DNA of 40,837 nt from SLFT01 sp964493075 (GTDB lineage Bacteria; Hydrogenedentota; Hydrogenedentia; Hydrogenedentales; CAITNO01): positions 1 through 40,837 of the forward strand of contig CAZBNU010000009.1 of assembly GCA_964493075.1 (NCBI GenBank), given 5' to 3'. The notes under the pieces are model-generated. The model ran no database searches. It was not told the DNA's origin and saw only the letters and a list, made by a program, of their open reading frames with translations. Position numbers and translations under genes: made by a program. Positions 15,175 through 25,017 of the stretch are shown here, one piece after another (positions within the stretch are counted from its first letter, which is position 1; the number at the start of each line of letters is the position of its first letter).

Positions 15175-18100
15175 ATGAACCGAGGAATCTTATTGGTGGT
15201 GCTGGTTGGTATAGCAACCATAGTATTTTTTTCGTTGCCTGAAGAAGGGTTGGAAACCGTGGGGGATAGTGTTGCTGTTCCTGTTACGGCATCGGTGGAA
15301 ATGCCGGGTGTTCTTAACGCACAGGCCCCTACTCCGGAGCCTAATGGGACACCAGATGCTGCTTTACCACTACCCTCCTCTGGAACGGCACTCAAGATAA
15401 TTGGTATTTACCCGCCAGGCAAGACTGCAACGCCTTTCAACGAAATCATTTTTTACTTTAACGAGGCGCTTTCGCCGTTTCAACCTCCAGCGGAAACAGG
15501 AAAGCAGGCTATCGTCACGGAACCACCTGTTCAAGGTGCTGTGTTCATTCGGGACAACTACCTGCAATTCAAAACTGCGAACCTAAGCACTGTTTTTCAG
15601 GACCCGGAAATAAGTCAGATGTCAGTAATTCTCCACGAAAACCTGCGTTCCATATCGGGGCAGGCGCTCTCCCCTGACGCACGCCACGTATCCTTTCCTG
15701 CGCCTCCCCCCTCTCTTGAAAAAACGCTTGTTGAAGAAATCACCGATACTGAGGCCCATGTGAAATTGACCTTCAGCCGTGACGTCGCTCTCGATCAGCT
15801 TCCGGCCCTGTTGTCCATAAAAGATCGGGATCAGGCAGCAGTGTCATTCACCGTCGCAGATGCTGGCAGCAATCATGAAGTGTTTCTGTGTGTCCCTCTG
15901 AATACACGGCTTCCCATTGACGTTGAGATTGCGGACGGTCTTCCCTGGGGGTACGAATTTCAGAACAAACTTGAGAAGATCAATTTTCGCTATCCCACCG
16001 GGTTTTCGTTGCAACAACCAAAAGCGTTGCTCAATACCAAAGACGAAGTTTATATTGATTTGAAGTTTGAAGAACCACTTCCCTTCGACTGGTTTGACCG
16101 TCTCGCTACAGTGCAAAAAGTAGATTCTGATATGCCCATCCCCTTCACAGTCAAGACTGGCGATTTCATGGCGCGCAACACCGTGCGGCTGCTGCTACCT
16201 GACACTGAAGACATAGCGGCATTGGAAGAAGCCGATGTGACCCTTTCCCCCTGGATTCATTCTATGGATGGAAACCGTCACGCAATCAATATGACTATCA
16301 GAGCACGCAAGACCATATCTTTGAGCCGCCGTAACGATCATAGGCAGCCCTTCCAGTTATATTACAACTACTGGGAGAATAACATCACGGACGGACTTGT
16401 GCTGCGCCTGAATTTCAGTCAACCCATAAATCCGGCTGAACTGCAGTCCCACATTGAAATTGTGCCGCCAGTTGACTCGGTGGCGGTGGAAGGCGGCAGT
16501 TATTCCAGACATTTACTGGTAAAAGGCGCCTTCAAATCAGAAACTAACTATACCCTGCGAATAAGCGGTGGCTTGAAGAACGATGAAGGCGAAGTGGCGC
16601 TGCAGCAGGACGCTTCCTTTGCGCTTGAAAAAACACCCCTGCGAAAGGGTGCTGCCTTCGAAAACACCAACCTGTATTATTTCCCGCGCCGGGACATGGC
16701 GAATCCCAAGGTACTGTCCAGAAACACCACATCGGCAGCGGTGACCCTCGCCCAGGTGTTTCCCTCGAACCTTCCCGTGTTTGTCCGTGATTTCAGCCAG
16801 TCCGGTGCGAATCCCCATCTCCTTGCCCAATACGCCCGCGAAATAGGCAAAAACGAGATCACCTTCCCGGACACACGCGATACGCTGCTGACCCACGCGG
16901 TGGATTTGAATACAATACTTCCTGCCGAAGCACGAGGCGTATTCATCATGAATACCAGTCCCGCGTATGATTACGCGAACAACAGCCGCATATTGATTTA
17001 CACGGATTTGGGTGCACTATCCCACTGGACCAATCAGGAACTGGTCGTTTTCGTCCATCACCTGTACACGCTGGAACCCCAGGTTGGGGCAAAAGTGACC
17101 GTGTACTCCAGCAAGTTCCAGCCCATTGGCGCGACCTATACCAATGATGCGGGCATCGCCCGGTTCATGAGTTTCGAGGCCGCTTTCGGTGTGCCTGCAA
17201 TGGCCATCATCGAGACGGACAGCGACTACACCTTCATTGATCTGCTAGCGCCGCAAGATACAAAAAATGACTTCACCGAATCCATGCCGCCCTACGATAA
17301 AGACGGCTACGACGGGTATATCTATCTTGACCGGAACCTGTACCGTCCCGGTGAAACCGTACACATCCGTTGGATCGCGCGCACTGAGTACGTGGATGCT
17401 GTCACCGACGTTCCCTTCCAGTTGCGCATCGCCAATCCGAAGGGTCGGTGGATCTATGAAGCGCCGGTCACACCGTCCGAATTTGGTACTGGCAGTTTCA
17501 GTTTCAAAACCGAGCAAACCCACCCTACGGGCCGCTATAGGGTTGAAATACGGGTGCCAGAAGCCCCCCGCGCCATTGGTGAAGCCGTGTTTAACCTGGA
17601 GGATTTTGTACCCAACCGCATGCGCACTTCAATCGCCTTTGATACTGAGAAAATGACCGCCGGCCAGACGGTCAACATCGAAATGAAGGCGGAGAATCTG
17701 TATGGTGGTCCGGCAGCAGGCAAAAAAACAGATGCGCGCATTTATCTGCGTCCCACTGTTTACAAAAGTGAGGCCTGCCCCGGTTATTATTTTGGCAACG
17801 AAGATACCCTTGAAGAAAAGCTGAAGCCTTTGGGTGAAGTTGTCACGGATGAAAACGGTATGGCTTCCTATAAATATACCTTCAATGTGCCGCCTGAAGC
17901 CACGATGCCCCTTGAGGCTGTAGTGGGCGGACGGGTGTTTGAAGTAGGCGGTCGCGCTGTATCGGGCACGGACTCTGCCGTTGCCCTCCCCTTCGACGTG
18001 ATGTTGGGGATTGCCGCCGCACCCAGACATGACGAGGAAATACTTGATGTGCATGTGGCGGCGATCCGAAGCGACGATACTTTTGCTTCCCTGACCTCCG

Positions 18101-21054
18101 TGCAACTTACCCTGGAACGGGAAGAGTGGAACTACCATATCCGCAGTTTTTCGGAGAGTCGGCAGACCTACTGGGATAGGGAATTCCGTACTGTAAAAAC
18201 TATTGATGTTTCCCTGACGGACGGAAAAGGGAGTGTCGAATTGCCCTATCCTTCCTATGGTAAATACCGGCTGCGGGTGCACTCCCCCGAAACCAGCATG
18301 TACAGCGCGCTGCTATTTGACCGTTGGTGGGGCAGACTTAATATAGTATCATCGTCGCGACCTGATCTGGTCACCCTTTCCGTGGATAAGGAAATTTATC
18401 ACGCTGGCGACCAGGTCAATCTGCGCATTGAATGCCCCTATGACGGCAACGCTTTTGTGGTTGTGCAGGGCGAGCATATCCTGGATCAGATGGTCGTGCC
18501 TGTTATCGGCGGCGAAGGCAAAGCTACCCTGGTGGTGCCCCACAACTGGTTCCCCAACGCCTGGATAGAAGCGACGGTGGTGCGCAATACGGAGAAGCCG
18601 GAAGGCGCACAATATCCCTACAGTAGTTTTGGCATGGTAAATGTTCCTTTGGACGACCCCGACCGCCGCATCGAAGTAAGATTGCTGGATGTGCCCGAGG
18701 AAATCCGTCCATCAGAACCCTACACAGTACAGCTGACCACCAGCGATGTTGCAGGGGCGCCCCTGGCGGCGGAAGTCACAGTGGCGGCGGTGGACGAAGG
18801 CATACACGGCATTCTTGGATACGAGAATCCCGATCCCTATGCCTGGTTCCAGCGGTCGCGAAAATTCCCTTTGAAGCGTGCCCACTACTATGACAACGTG
18901 TTCTACAACAACGAACCTTCAGCCATCGGCGGCGATATGATGCGCCGTCTCGGACTTGGCTCCCAAGTAGGTGAAAACTGGATACGTCCGGTAGCCTTAT
19001 GGAGCGGCACAGTCACGACGGACGAATCCGGACATGCCGCCATCACGTTTGAAGTGCCGGAATTTGTCGGTCAACTGCGATTGGTGGCTGTGGCCGTGAC
19101 AAACCGTGCCACGGGCGCTGTCGCCGCCAATACCTTTGTGCGGCGGCCCTATATGCTGCGCACAGGCATGCCCCGGTTTGCCCTGCCCGGCGACCGTTTT
19201 GAATGCACAGGCACTACCATTAACATGACTGACGCGCCTGTAACCGCGCTGTTACGCTGGACCGCATCGGGCACACTGTCCGGAACCGGCGAGAAGCAAC
19301 TGGAACTTGCGCCGAACGGCGAGGCCTCCTGGCGTGCGCCTGTTGTTGCTGGCGCAACGCCTGGGCAAGGTATGCTTACGTGGACGGTTGTTTTCACAAA
19401 CAGCAACGGCGATACATTGGAAACACTCACCGAGAGCGCCCCCATCCCTGTGAACAGTCCTGCTGCCTACGAAACCGAGACAGAACTGCTCACCCTTGCC
19501 CCCGGTGAAACACGGGTTATTGAAAACACCCGCTTTGTAAATGAACCTTCCCTGCATACGACGCTGCATGTGGCGGGTACGCCATTGTGGCGACTTTATC
19601 CCGGCCTCCGTTATCTACTGCGCTATCCCTATGGATGCGTGGAACAGGTCACCTCGCAGGCAATGCCCCTGTATCTGCTGCGCAACTACGCACAACTCTA
19701 CAAAGGTCTGCTGCCCGAGGACCAGGTGATTGATACCGAAGTAGTGGATACGTATATACGGTTCGCCGTTGAACGGCTATTGATGCTGCAGACCAACGAC
19801 GGGGGCTTAAGCACCTGGGCAGGCGGCAACACTTCCTATCCTTATGGCTCTGTCTATGCATTGCACTTTCTGACGCTCATGAGGCGCGACCGGGCTTATG
19901 CCGTATACGAGGAAGCGTTCCGTTCATTGCAGCGCTATGCCGCCGAAATCATGCGGGACGAACGGCGCTATTCCAAATATCCCTATGATTACTATCTGCG
20001 CGCTTACGCCTGTTATGTACTTGCGCTGGACGGCAACCTCGAAGCCATTGAGTACATCCCGCGCTTCGACCATATTGCCATCCCCAAGTCGGCACGGTAT
20101 CTGCTGGCGGCTGCAAAAGCAGTGAACACACAAGACCCCGGCGATTTGGAAGCCTATATTGAAAAGTCCCCCACTTCCGAATTTGACAGCAATATGTACT
20201 CCGGCATCCTTCACTCCAGTACCCGTGCGGAGGCCATTACGCTGATTGCCTTGATTCAAATGAACGCATCACCGGAGAAAATGATGCCGCTGGTGGATTC
20301 GCTCTTCACTTACTTCGATAAACGACGCTACTTCTCCACCCAGGAATCCAGTTTTGTCGTCACAGCCCTCGGCATGTACATTGAGCATTTCCATAAGGAT
20401 TCCCCTGAATCCATCGCAGCGCGCATTGTCGCCCCTGACGGCGAACACGCTCTGAATGGCAACGACATCTTTGAAAGCGTGATTCCCGGCGCAGCACCCC
20501 GGTATGAAATCATCAATACGGGCGCACTACCCCTCTACATCAACCTTGAGATGAGCGGGCTGCCGTTACAGCCTCGCACCACGCCGATCGCAGAAGGCCT
20601 GAATATCAAACGCACCTATTTGCGTGAGGCCGGAAAACCGGTGCAGGAAAATCGTTTTGCGCACCGGGATCAGTACATCGTGGAACTCAGCATAAAACCC
20701 AAACGTGATCTTGAAAACCTGCTGATTGTGGACCTGCTTCCGGCCGGTTTTGAGGTTGCCAATCCCCGGTTGGAACCCGATATCCAGCCGCCGGACAACC
20801 AGAACGAGAACAACAACAGCAACACCATTTTTACGCCGGCGCACCTGGAAGTTCGCGACGATCGTGTCGCCATCGCAGTTGACAAACTTCAGGGCGGCAA
20901 GACCTACACCTTCCGTTATCTGGTGCGCGCAGTCACACCAGGTACATACCAATTGCCCGCGCTCCATGCGGAGTGTATGTACCAACCAACGACCCGTGCT
21001 GCCACCGTTCCCGGAGATATTGTTGTGGAATTAAACGGTTCCTACACTTCATAA
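15175..21054 (+). CDS. Bacterial alpha-2-macroglobulin with thioester motif
   Basis: A very large (1959-residue) membrane-anchored periplasmic protein. The N-terminal hydrophobic segment (residues 3-18) has no lipobox Cys, so it is anchored by a signal-anchor rather than lipid, unlike E. coli YfhM. The body contains macroglobulin beta-domains. YGCVEQVTSQ (C1488-Q1491) is the CxEQ thioester that covalently traps attacking proteases, and it is followed by the alpha/alpha toroid (LLMLQTNDGGLSTWAGG). The protein is thought to protect the cell when the envelope is breached. AGGAG at 15163-15167 supports the start. pbpC begins 6 bases after the stop, the classic pairing in which PbpC repairs peptidoglycan at the damaged site. 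The identification is secure. Confidence 0.95.
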   Translation: MNRGILLVVLVGIATIVFFSLPEEGLETVGDSVAVPVTASVEMPGVLNAQAPTPEPNGTPDAALPLPSSGTALKIIGIYPPGKTATPFNEIIFYFNEALSPFQPPAETGKQAIVTEPPVQGAVFIRDNYLQFKTANLSTVFQDPEISQMSVILHENLRSISGQALSPDARHVSFPAPPPSLEKTLVEEITDTEAHVKLTFSRDVALDQLPALLSIKDRDQAAVSFTVADAGSNHEVFLCVPLNTRLPIDVEIADGLPWGYEFQNKLEKINFRYPTGFSLQQPKALLNTKDEVYIDLKFEEPLPFDWFDRLATVQKVDSDMPIPFTVKTGDFMARNTVRLLLPDTEDIAALEEADVTLSPWIHSMDGNRHAINMTIRARKTISLSRRNDHRQPFQLYYNYWENNITDGLVLRLNFSQPINPAELQSHIEIVPPVDSVAVEGGSYSRHLLVKGAFKSETNYTLRISGGLKNDEGEVALQQDASFALEKTPLRKGAAFENTNLYYFPRRDMANPKVLSRNTTSAAVTLAQVFPSNLPVFVRDFSQSGANPHLLAQYAREIGKNEITFPDTRDTLLTHAVDLNTILPAEARGVFIMNTSPAYDYANNSRILIYTDLGALSHWTNQELVVFVHHLYTLEPQVGAKVTVYSSKFQPIGATYTNDAGIARFMSFEAAFGVPAMAIIETDSDYTFIDLLAPQDTKNDFTESMPPYDKDGYDGYIYLDRNLYRPGETVHIRWIARTEYVDAVTDVPFQLRIANPKGRWIYEAPVTPSEFGTGSFSFKTEQTHPTGRYRVEIRVPEAPRAIGEAVFNLEDFVPNRMRTSIAFDTEKMTAGQTVNIEMKAENLYGGPAAGKKTDARIYLRPTVYKSEACPGYYFGNEDTLEEKLKPLGEVVTDENGMASYKYTFNVPPEATMPLEAVVGGRVFEVGGRAVSGTDSAVALPFDVMLGIAAAPRHDEEILDVHVAAIRSDDTFASLTSVQLTLEREEWNYHIRSFSESRQTYWDREFRTVKTIDVSLTDGKGSVELPYPSYGKYRLRVHSPETSMYSALLFDRWWGRLNIVSSSRPDLVTLSVDKEIYHAGDQVNLRIECPYDGNAFVVVQGEHILDQMVVPVIGGEGKATLVVPHNWFPNAWIEATVVRNTEKPEGAQYPYSSFGMVNVPLDDPDRRIEVRLLDVPEEIRPSEPYTVQLTTSDVAGAPLAAEVTVAAVDEGIHGILGYENPDPYAWFQRSRKFPLKRAHYYDNVFYNNEPSAIGGDMMRRLGLGSQVGENWIRPVALWSGTVTTDESGHAAITFEVPEFVGQLRLVAVAVTNRATGAVAANTFVRRPYMLRTGMPRFALPGDRFECTGTTINMTDAPVTALLRWTASGTLSGTGEKQLELAPNGEASWRAPVVAGATPGQGMLTWTVVFTNSNGDTLETLTESAPIPVNSPAAYETETELLTLAPGETRVIENTRFVNEPSLHTTLHVAGTPLWRLYPGLRYLLRYPYGCVEQVTSQAMPLYLLRNYAQLYKGLLPEDQVIDTEVVDTYIRFAVERLLMLQTNDGGLSTWAGGNTSYPYGSVYALHFLTLMRRDRAYAVYEEAFRSLQRYAAEIMRDERRYSKYPYDYYLRAYACYVLALDGNLEAIEYIPRFDHIAIPKSARYLLAAAKAVNTQDPGDLEAYIEKSPTSEFDSNMYSGILHSSTRAEAITLIALIQMNASPEKMMPLVDSLFTYFDKRRYFSTQESSFVVTALGMYIEHFHKDSPESIAARIVAPDGEHALNGNDIFESVIPGAAPRYEIINTGALPLYINLEMSGLPLQPRTTPIAEGLNIKRTYLREAGKPVQENRFAHRDQYIVELSIKPKRDLENLLIVDLLPAGFEVANPRLEPDIQPPDNQNENNNSNTIFTPAHLEVRDDRVAIAVDKLQGGKTYTFRYLVRAVTPGTYQLPALHAECMYQPTTRAATVPGDIVVELNGSYTS

Positions 21055-21059
21055 AATCT

Positions 21060-23333
21060 ATGGCCATCGTCTTCACGGTATTCCTGCTTTTCGCAGGACT
21101 ACTGCTTGTGACTGGTGCTGACGCGGTGCTAATGCGTTTCGTGGTAAAACACATGGAGCCGCTTGATGTTGGGCGCTGTTTAGCTACACAAGCCTCGCCG
21201 GTGATGCTGGATCGGCATGGGGAACTCCTGTATGCCTTTCTCGCTGCGGATGACCAGTGGCGTTTTCCTGTTTCGTTGGACAACATCAGTCCGCTCCTTA
21301 TGCAGGCAACCCTCGCCACAGAAGACAAGCGTTTTTACAAACATGCCGGTGTCGATAGCGTTGCCGTGTTGCGTGCGCTCTGGCTGAACATCAAGGGAGG
21401 GCGTGTAGTATCCGGTGCATCCACCCTGACCATGCAACTGGCGAAACAGCACTTTCCAACACCGCGCAGCCTTACAGGTAAAGTGGAGCAGGCTTTCCTG
21501 GCAATGCGGCTGGACGCGGCGGCCACCAAGGACGCCATTCTTGAGGCCTACCTGAACAGCGCCCCCTACGGAGGCAATCTGGTTGGCGTTGAAGCAGCTG
21601 CCCTTCGGTATTTTGGGAAACCCAGCGGTGAACTTACCCTGCCGGAAGCGGCCCTTCTGGCGGGCATCCCCAAATCGCCAAACGCCTTCGACCCGATCCG
21701 AAAGCCAAAGAGCGCACAACGCCGTCGCGATTCTGTGCTGCAACGTATGCTGCACGAAGCCATGATAACCAAAGAGACTTATGCGCAGGCTATTGCCCGA
21801 CCGCTGAACGCCGGGTGGCATGAGTACCCGGAACATGCACCCCATCTCGCCATGAAACAACGCGACACCATAGAAAAATTCGGCGCTTCCTCTACCACCC
21901 TTGAGGGTAAACTGCAGGCACGACTTGAACGGCTTCTGCCCGAATATCTCAAACGCTTCGACAACGAGGTCACCAACGGGGCAGTCATGGTGGTGGATAC
22001 GAAAAGCGGCGAGGTGCTGGCGCGAGTAGCATCCGCAGGCTTTCAAAACAACAGCATTCATGGGCAAGTGGACCTTTGCGCTGCGCCGCGCGCTCCGGGG
22101 TCTGCCTTGAAGCCATTCGTCTATGCCCTTGCGATGAATAACAACCTACTGTATCCCACGGAAGTACTGCTTGATAATACGCTGGACTACGGTGTATATA
22201 ATCCCGCCAATTTTGACGGCACCTTTTACGGCACGGTATCCGCGGGGGAAGCGTTGCGTTGGTCGTTAAACGTACCCGCTATACAGGTGCAAAGCCGGGT
22301 GGGCGTCCCCAATACTTTGGCGTTTTTGAAAATGCTCGGGCTGGATTCGCTACACCGTTCCCCGGAGCATTACGGTCTGGGACTGGTGCTTGGCAACTGT
22401 GAGGTGCGCCTGGAATCACTGATGGAAGGCTACCTCGCGTTGGCACGGCTTGGTGAACATATCCCACTGCGTCTGCTGAAAGACCAGCCCCAAGCTGCGT
22501 CCACGCGAATACTTCCCGAAGGCATTGCGCTTGCGCTCTGGAACATGATGGAGCAGCCCTTCCCGGAGGAACCCTGGGCGAACCTTATCCGCGTCAACGA
22601 CCGCACCACCCGCCTGTGCTGGAAAACCGGCACGTCCACCGGCTACCACGATGCGTGGACGGTGGCCTTCAACTGTCATTATGTGGTGGGCGCGTGGGTG
22701 GGCAACAGCGACGGACGTGCTTCGAACCGGCTCATTGGCGCCCATGCTGCGTTGCCCCTCGTTGCGCAGGTGTTTCGTTCGCTGCCAGTGCCACAGGAAC
22801 CGGACTGGCCCAACCGGGACGGGCGCCTTGTGGAAACGAAAATCTGCGCCGCCACGGGAATGCCCAAAAGTCAATGGTGTCCTGTTACGGCAACCGCCTG
22901 GCTTCCCCGCGAGCAATACCTGCACCGCCGCTGTGATGTGCACCGTCCAGGAGAGGACGGCCACACTATCGCCTGCTGGCCGGGAACCTCCTACAACTGG
23001 GACCTCGCCAGCGTGCCAACAGTCTCGCAACAGAACTCGCCTGCGGCAACCACCCAAACAGCAGTGGCCACGCAACTCAAGGAACTGGACATCATCAGTC
23101 CGGCGAACAATGCGACCTACGTGCTCACCGGAGAGCCGCAGGGAGACAGGATTGTATTGAAAGCCAACAAGCAGGGAGCACCCCTGCACTGGTATCATAA
23201 CGAGCATTACCTGGGACGTTCAGAGCAGATGGCGCCGCTATACTTTACGTTAGCGCCTGGTGAACACCGCATTGCGTGTATGGATGACGCCGGGCAGACT
23301 GCCGCCGCCGTGTTCAGCGTACAGCCGGGATAA
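21060..23333 (+). CDS. pbpC: Penicillin-binding protein 1C (bifunctional transglycosylase/transpeptidase)
   Basis: Inner-membrane peptidoglycan synthase, 757 residues from this start. In order: N-terminal transmembrane helix (AIVFTVFLLFAGLLLVTGA), GT51 domain with catalytic Glu in ATEDKRFYKHAG (E88) and GASTLTMQLAKQ, transpeptidase domain with SxxK (SALK, S348), SLN (402) and KTGTS (522), and the PBP1C-type C-terminal domain (about 665-757). ATG 21060 is 6 bases after the upstream stop. It lacks a clear ribosome site and may rely on coupling. An in-frame ATG at 20973 with GGAG close by would overlap the upstream gene by 82 bases and add basic residues before the helix; this start remains open. 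Context with alpha-2-macroglobulin supports PbpC rather than PBP1A. Confidence 0.95.
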   Translation: MAIVFTVFLLFAGLLLVTGADAVLMRFVVKHMEPLDVGRCLATQASPVMLDRHGELLYAFLAADDQWRFPVSLDNISPLLMQATLATEDKRFYKHAGVDSVAVLRALWLNIKGGRVVSGASTLTMQLAKQHFPTPRSLTGKVEQAFLAMRLDAAATKDAILEAYLNSAPYGGNLVGVEAAALRYFGKPSGELTLPEAALLAGIPKSPNAFDPIRKPKSAQRRRDSVLQRMLHEAMITKETYAQAIARPLNAGWHEYPEHAPHLAMKQRDTIEKFGASSTTLEGKLQARLERLLPEYLKRFDNEVTNGAVMVVDTKSGEVLARVASAGFQNNSIHGQVDLCAAPRAPGSALKPFVYALAMNNNLLYPTEVLLDNTLDYGVYNPANFDGTFYGTVSAGEALRWSLNVPAIQVQSRVGVPNTLAFLKMLGLDSLHRSPEHYGLGLVLGNCEVRLESLMEGYLALARLGEHIPLRLLKDQPQAASTRILPEGIALALWNMMEQPFPEEPWANLIRVNDRTTRLCWKTGTSTGYHDAWTVAFNCHYVVGAWVGNSDGRASNRLIGAHAALPLVAQVFRSLPVPQEPDWPNRDGRLVETKICAATGMPKSQWCPVTATAWLPREQYLHRRCDVHRPGEDGHTIACWPGTSYNWDLASVPTVSQQNSPAATTQTAVATQLKELDIISPANNATYVLTGEPQGDRIVLKANKQGAPLHWYHNEHYLGRSEQMAPLYFTLAPGEHRIACMDDAGQTAAAVFSVQPG

Positions 23334-23339
23334 TCACAG

Positions 23340-23383
23340 TTGCATTTGCGCAATAAATCGGCTATAATGCATTCATAATGCAC
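23340..23383 (+). promoter_or_regulatory. Promoter with direct repeats before the AAA ATPase gene
   Basis: A perfect -10 TATAAT (23363-23368) lies 17 bases from TTGCAT (23340-23345), a weak -35. ATAATGCA occurs twice (23364-23371 and 23376-23383) across the -10 and start region, which could be a repressor site. The gene starts at 23398. Confidence 0.55.
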
Positions 23384-23397
23384 ATTGGACGATAATC

Positions 23398-24621
23398 ATG
23401 TATTTTCAACGCGCCATAGAAGATGCGCTGCTTCGCGCATCAGAACAGTTTCCGGCATTGTTGCTTACCGGACCCCGTCAGGTAGGAAAAACGACATTGC
23501 TTCGCCATCTTTGTAACGATGATCGGCGCTATGTGACGTTGGATGATATGACATTACGCGAACTCGCCTGTAATGATCCTGTGCTATTTTTGCAGCAGTA
23601 TCGTCCGCCAGTGCTGATAGATGAAATCCAATATGCCCCTGTCCTGCTTCCCTACATCAAAATGGCGATAGATGAAGGCTGCAAAAAAGGCGCGTTCTGG
23701 CTGACGGGTTCCCAGCATTTCAATATGATGAAAGGTATCACGGAAAGCCTCGCTGGTCGTGTTGCCATCATCAACCTGCTCGGTTTTTCACGGCGGGAAC
23801 AGGAAAAGCGTACCGCCCACCTCGAACCGTTTCTGCCCATAGAATCAGCCATTGCCGCACGGCAGTCCACGCCTGGTGTTTGTACTCTGGAGAAAATATA
23901 CCAGCAAATCTGGAAGGGAGCGTTTCCAGCTCTTCACGCCAACAAGCAGGTTGACCGAACGCTGTTTTACAGTTCCTATCTACAAACCTATCTGCAGCGT
24001 GACGTAAATGATCTGGCGCAAGTCGGCAATCAACAGGCATTCATGCGATTTGTCAAAGCGTGTGCTGCCCGCACCGGGCAACTGCTAAACCTCACGGAAT
24101 TGGCGCGGGATGTGGATATTAGCGTCAACACAGCAAAAACATGGCTGTCCATATTGGTAGCAACGTTTCAGGTGGCGCTGCTGCAACCCTACCACACCAA
24201 TCTCACGAAACGCCTTATCAAAATGCCCAAGTTATATTTTCTGGATACAGGTTTCTGCAGTTATCTCACGGAATGGACCTCGCCGGAGACTTTAGCAGCA
24301 GGCGCCATGAGCGGCGCAATTTTTGAAACGTATGTTTACGGTGAGATACTCAAGAGTTGGTGGAACAGTCTACGCACCCCGAACCTCTATTATTACCGGG
24401 ATAAAGACGGTATTGAAATTGATTTCCTGTTCGAGCAGGATCAGACCTTTTACCCGATTGAAGTAAAACGTAACGCCACGCCGCAGGCGCAGTGGGCAAA
24501 TTCATTCAATGTACTCAATCGCTTCAAAAGTACGGTCGGTACAGGGGCCGTTGTCTGCATGTGCAAAGAACAGTATCCCTTAAGTGAAAATGTTACCGCA
24601 GTTCCTGCATCCCTGATATAA
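23398..24621 (+). CDS. AAA+ ATPase with C-terminal DUF4143 (PD-(D/E)XK-like) domain
   Basis: A 407-residue member of the widespread AAA_14/DUF4143 family. Walker A is GPRQVGKTT (25-33), Walker B is PVLIDEIQ (71-78) and the sensor strand is FWLTGSQ (100-106). The C-terminal domain has GIEIDFLF (D342) and YPIEVK (E355, K357), the D...ExK signature of a restriction-nuclease fold. The cellular role is unsettled. Members are frequent in genomes rich in mobile DNA and toxin-antitoxin genes, but a defence function is not proven. It stands alone between pbpC and a repeat-rich spacer with its own promoter. Confidence 0.93.
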   Translation: MYFQRAIEDALLRASEQFPALLLTGPRQVGKTTLLRHLCNDDRRYVTLDDMTLRELACNDPVLFLQQYRPPVLIDEIQYAPVLLPYIKMAIDEGCKKGAFWLTGSQHFNMMKGITESLAGRVAIINLLGFSRREQEKRTAHLEPFLPIESAIAARQSTPGVCTLEKIYQQIWKGAFPALHANKQVDRTLFYSSYLQTYLQRDVNDLAQVGNQQAFMRFVKACAARTGQLLNLTELARDVDISVNTAKTWLSILVATFQVALLQPYHTNLTKRLIKMPKLYFLDTGFCSYLTEWTSPETLAAGAMSGAIFETYVYGEILKSWWNSLRTPNLYYYRDKDGIEIDFLFEQDQTFYPIEVKRNATPQAQWANSFNVLNRFKSTVGTGAVVCMCKEQYPLSENVTAVPASLI

Positions 24622-24709
24622 CGGACTGACGTGGGCTTTGACCATAACCCAAATTATGTAAAAGAAAGCGCCACAACCTAACCCAGCATCGCCGGAACCA
24701 ACATTAAAA

Positions 24710-24815
24710 ATGTCAACTATCGTCATTGCGAGGTACGAAGCAATCTCGTTAACAGATAGGCTGTCATGTGGCATCAGATTGCTTCGTACCTCGCAATGAC
24801 GGTGACTGCTGTTTT
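24710..24815 (+). repeat. Hairpin repeat family A, copy 2 (perfect)
   Basis: Arms 24721-24746 and 24776-24801 are perfect 26-bp inverted repeats (outer CGTCATTGCGAGG, inner GAAGCAATCT) around a 29-base spacer. The flank ATGTCAAC on the left and GGTGA plus a T-rich tract on the right are shared with copy 3 at 38.7 kb, so the element extends beyond the arms. Confidence 0.9.
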
Positions 24816-24900
24816 TCTTTTTGGTTCACAATTTTTGTGTCATTTTGCACAGAATTTCATCAATAAAAGACTAAGACGAAGGCATTGCTGTTACTCGTGG

Positions 24901-24983
24901 ATTCCGGTTTTTATTTCCTGATGTCCATCGGAAAATAAAAACCAGAATGACGGTAGTGGTAGTGTATTTGCAAATTCAACTTC
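24901..24983 (-). repeat. Hairpin repeat family B, copy 2 (inverted orientation)
   Basis: ATTCCGGTTTTTATTTCC (from 24901) pairs with the stretch ending in CAGAATGAC (24926-24951), with a few mismatches. Read on the minus strand, the outer flank (GAAGTTGAATTTG, ACTACCACTACC) matches the flank of copy 1 at 14.9 kb, showing dispersed copies in opposite orientations. Confidence 0.75.
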
Positions 24984-25017
24984 TTGTTTTTTATCGCGGT
25001 TCCGATCCGGCAAGGTA

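Larger units (their letters stand above)
24622..25017. other. Intergenic spacer with two palindromic elements
   Basis: 396 bases between convergent genes without a coding frame. It contains intact copies of hairpin families A and B, about 85 bases apart. Either may end transcription from both sides. The rest is AT-rich and featureless. Confidence 0.8.

Noticed and set aside
9826..24815. CRISPR array or att sites
   Set aside because: The repeats are far apart, palindromic and intergenic, with no regular repeat-spacer arrangement, cas gene or integrase.
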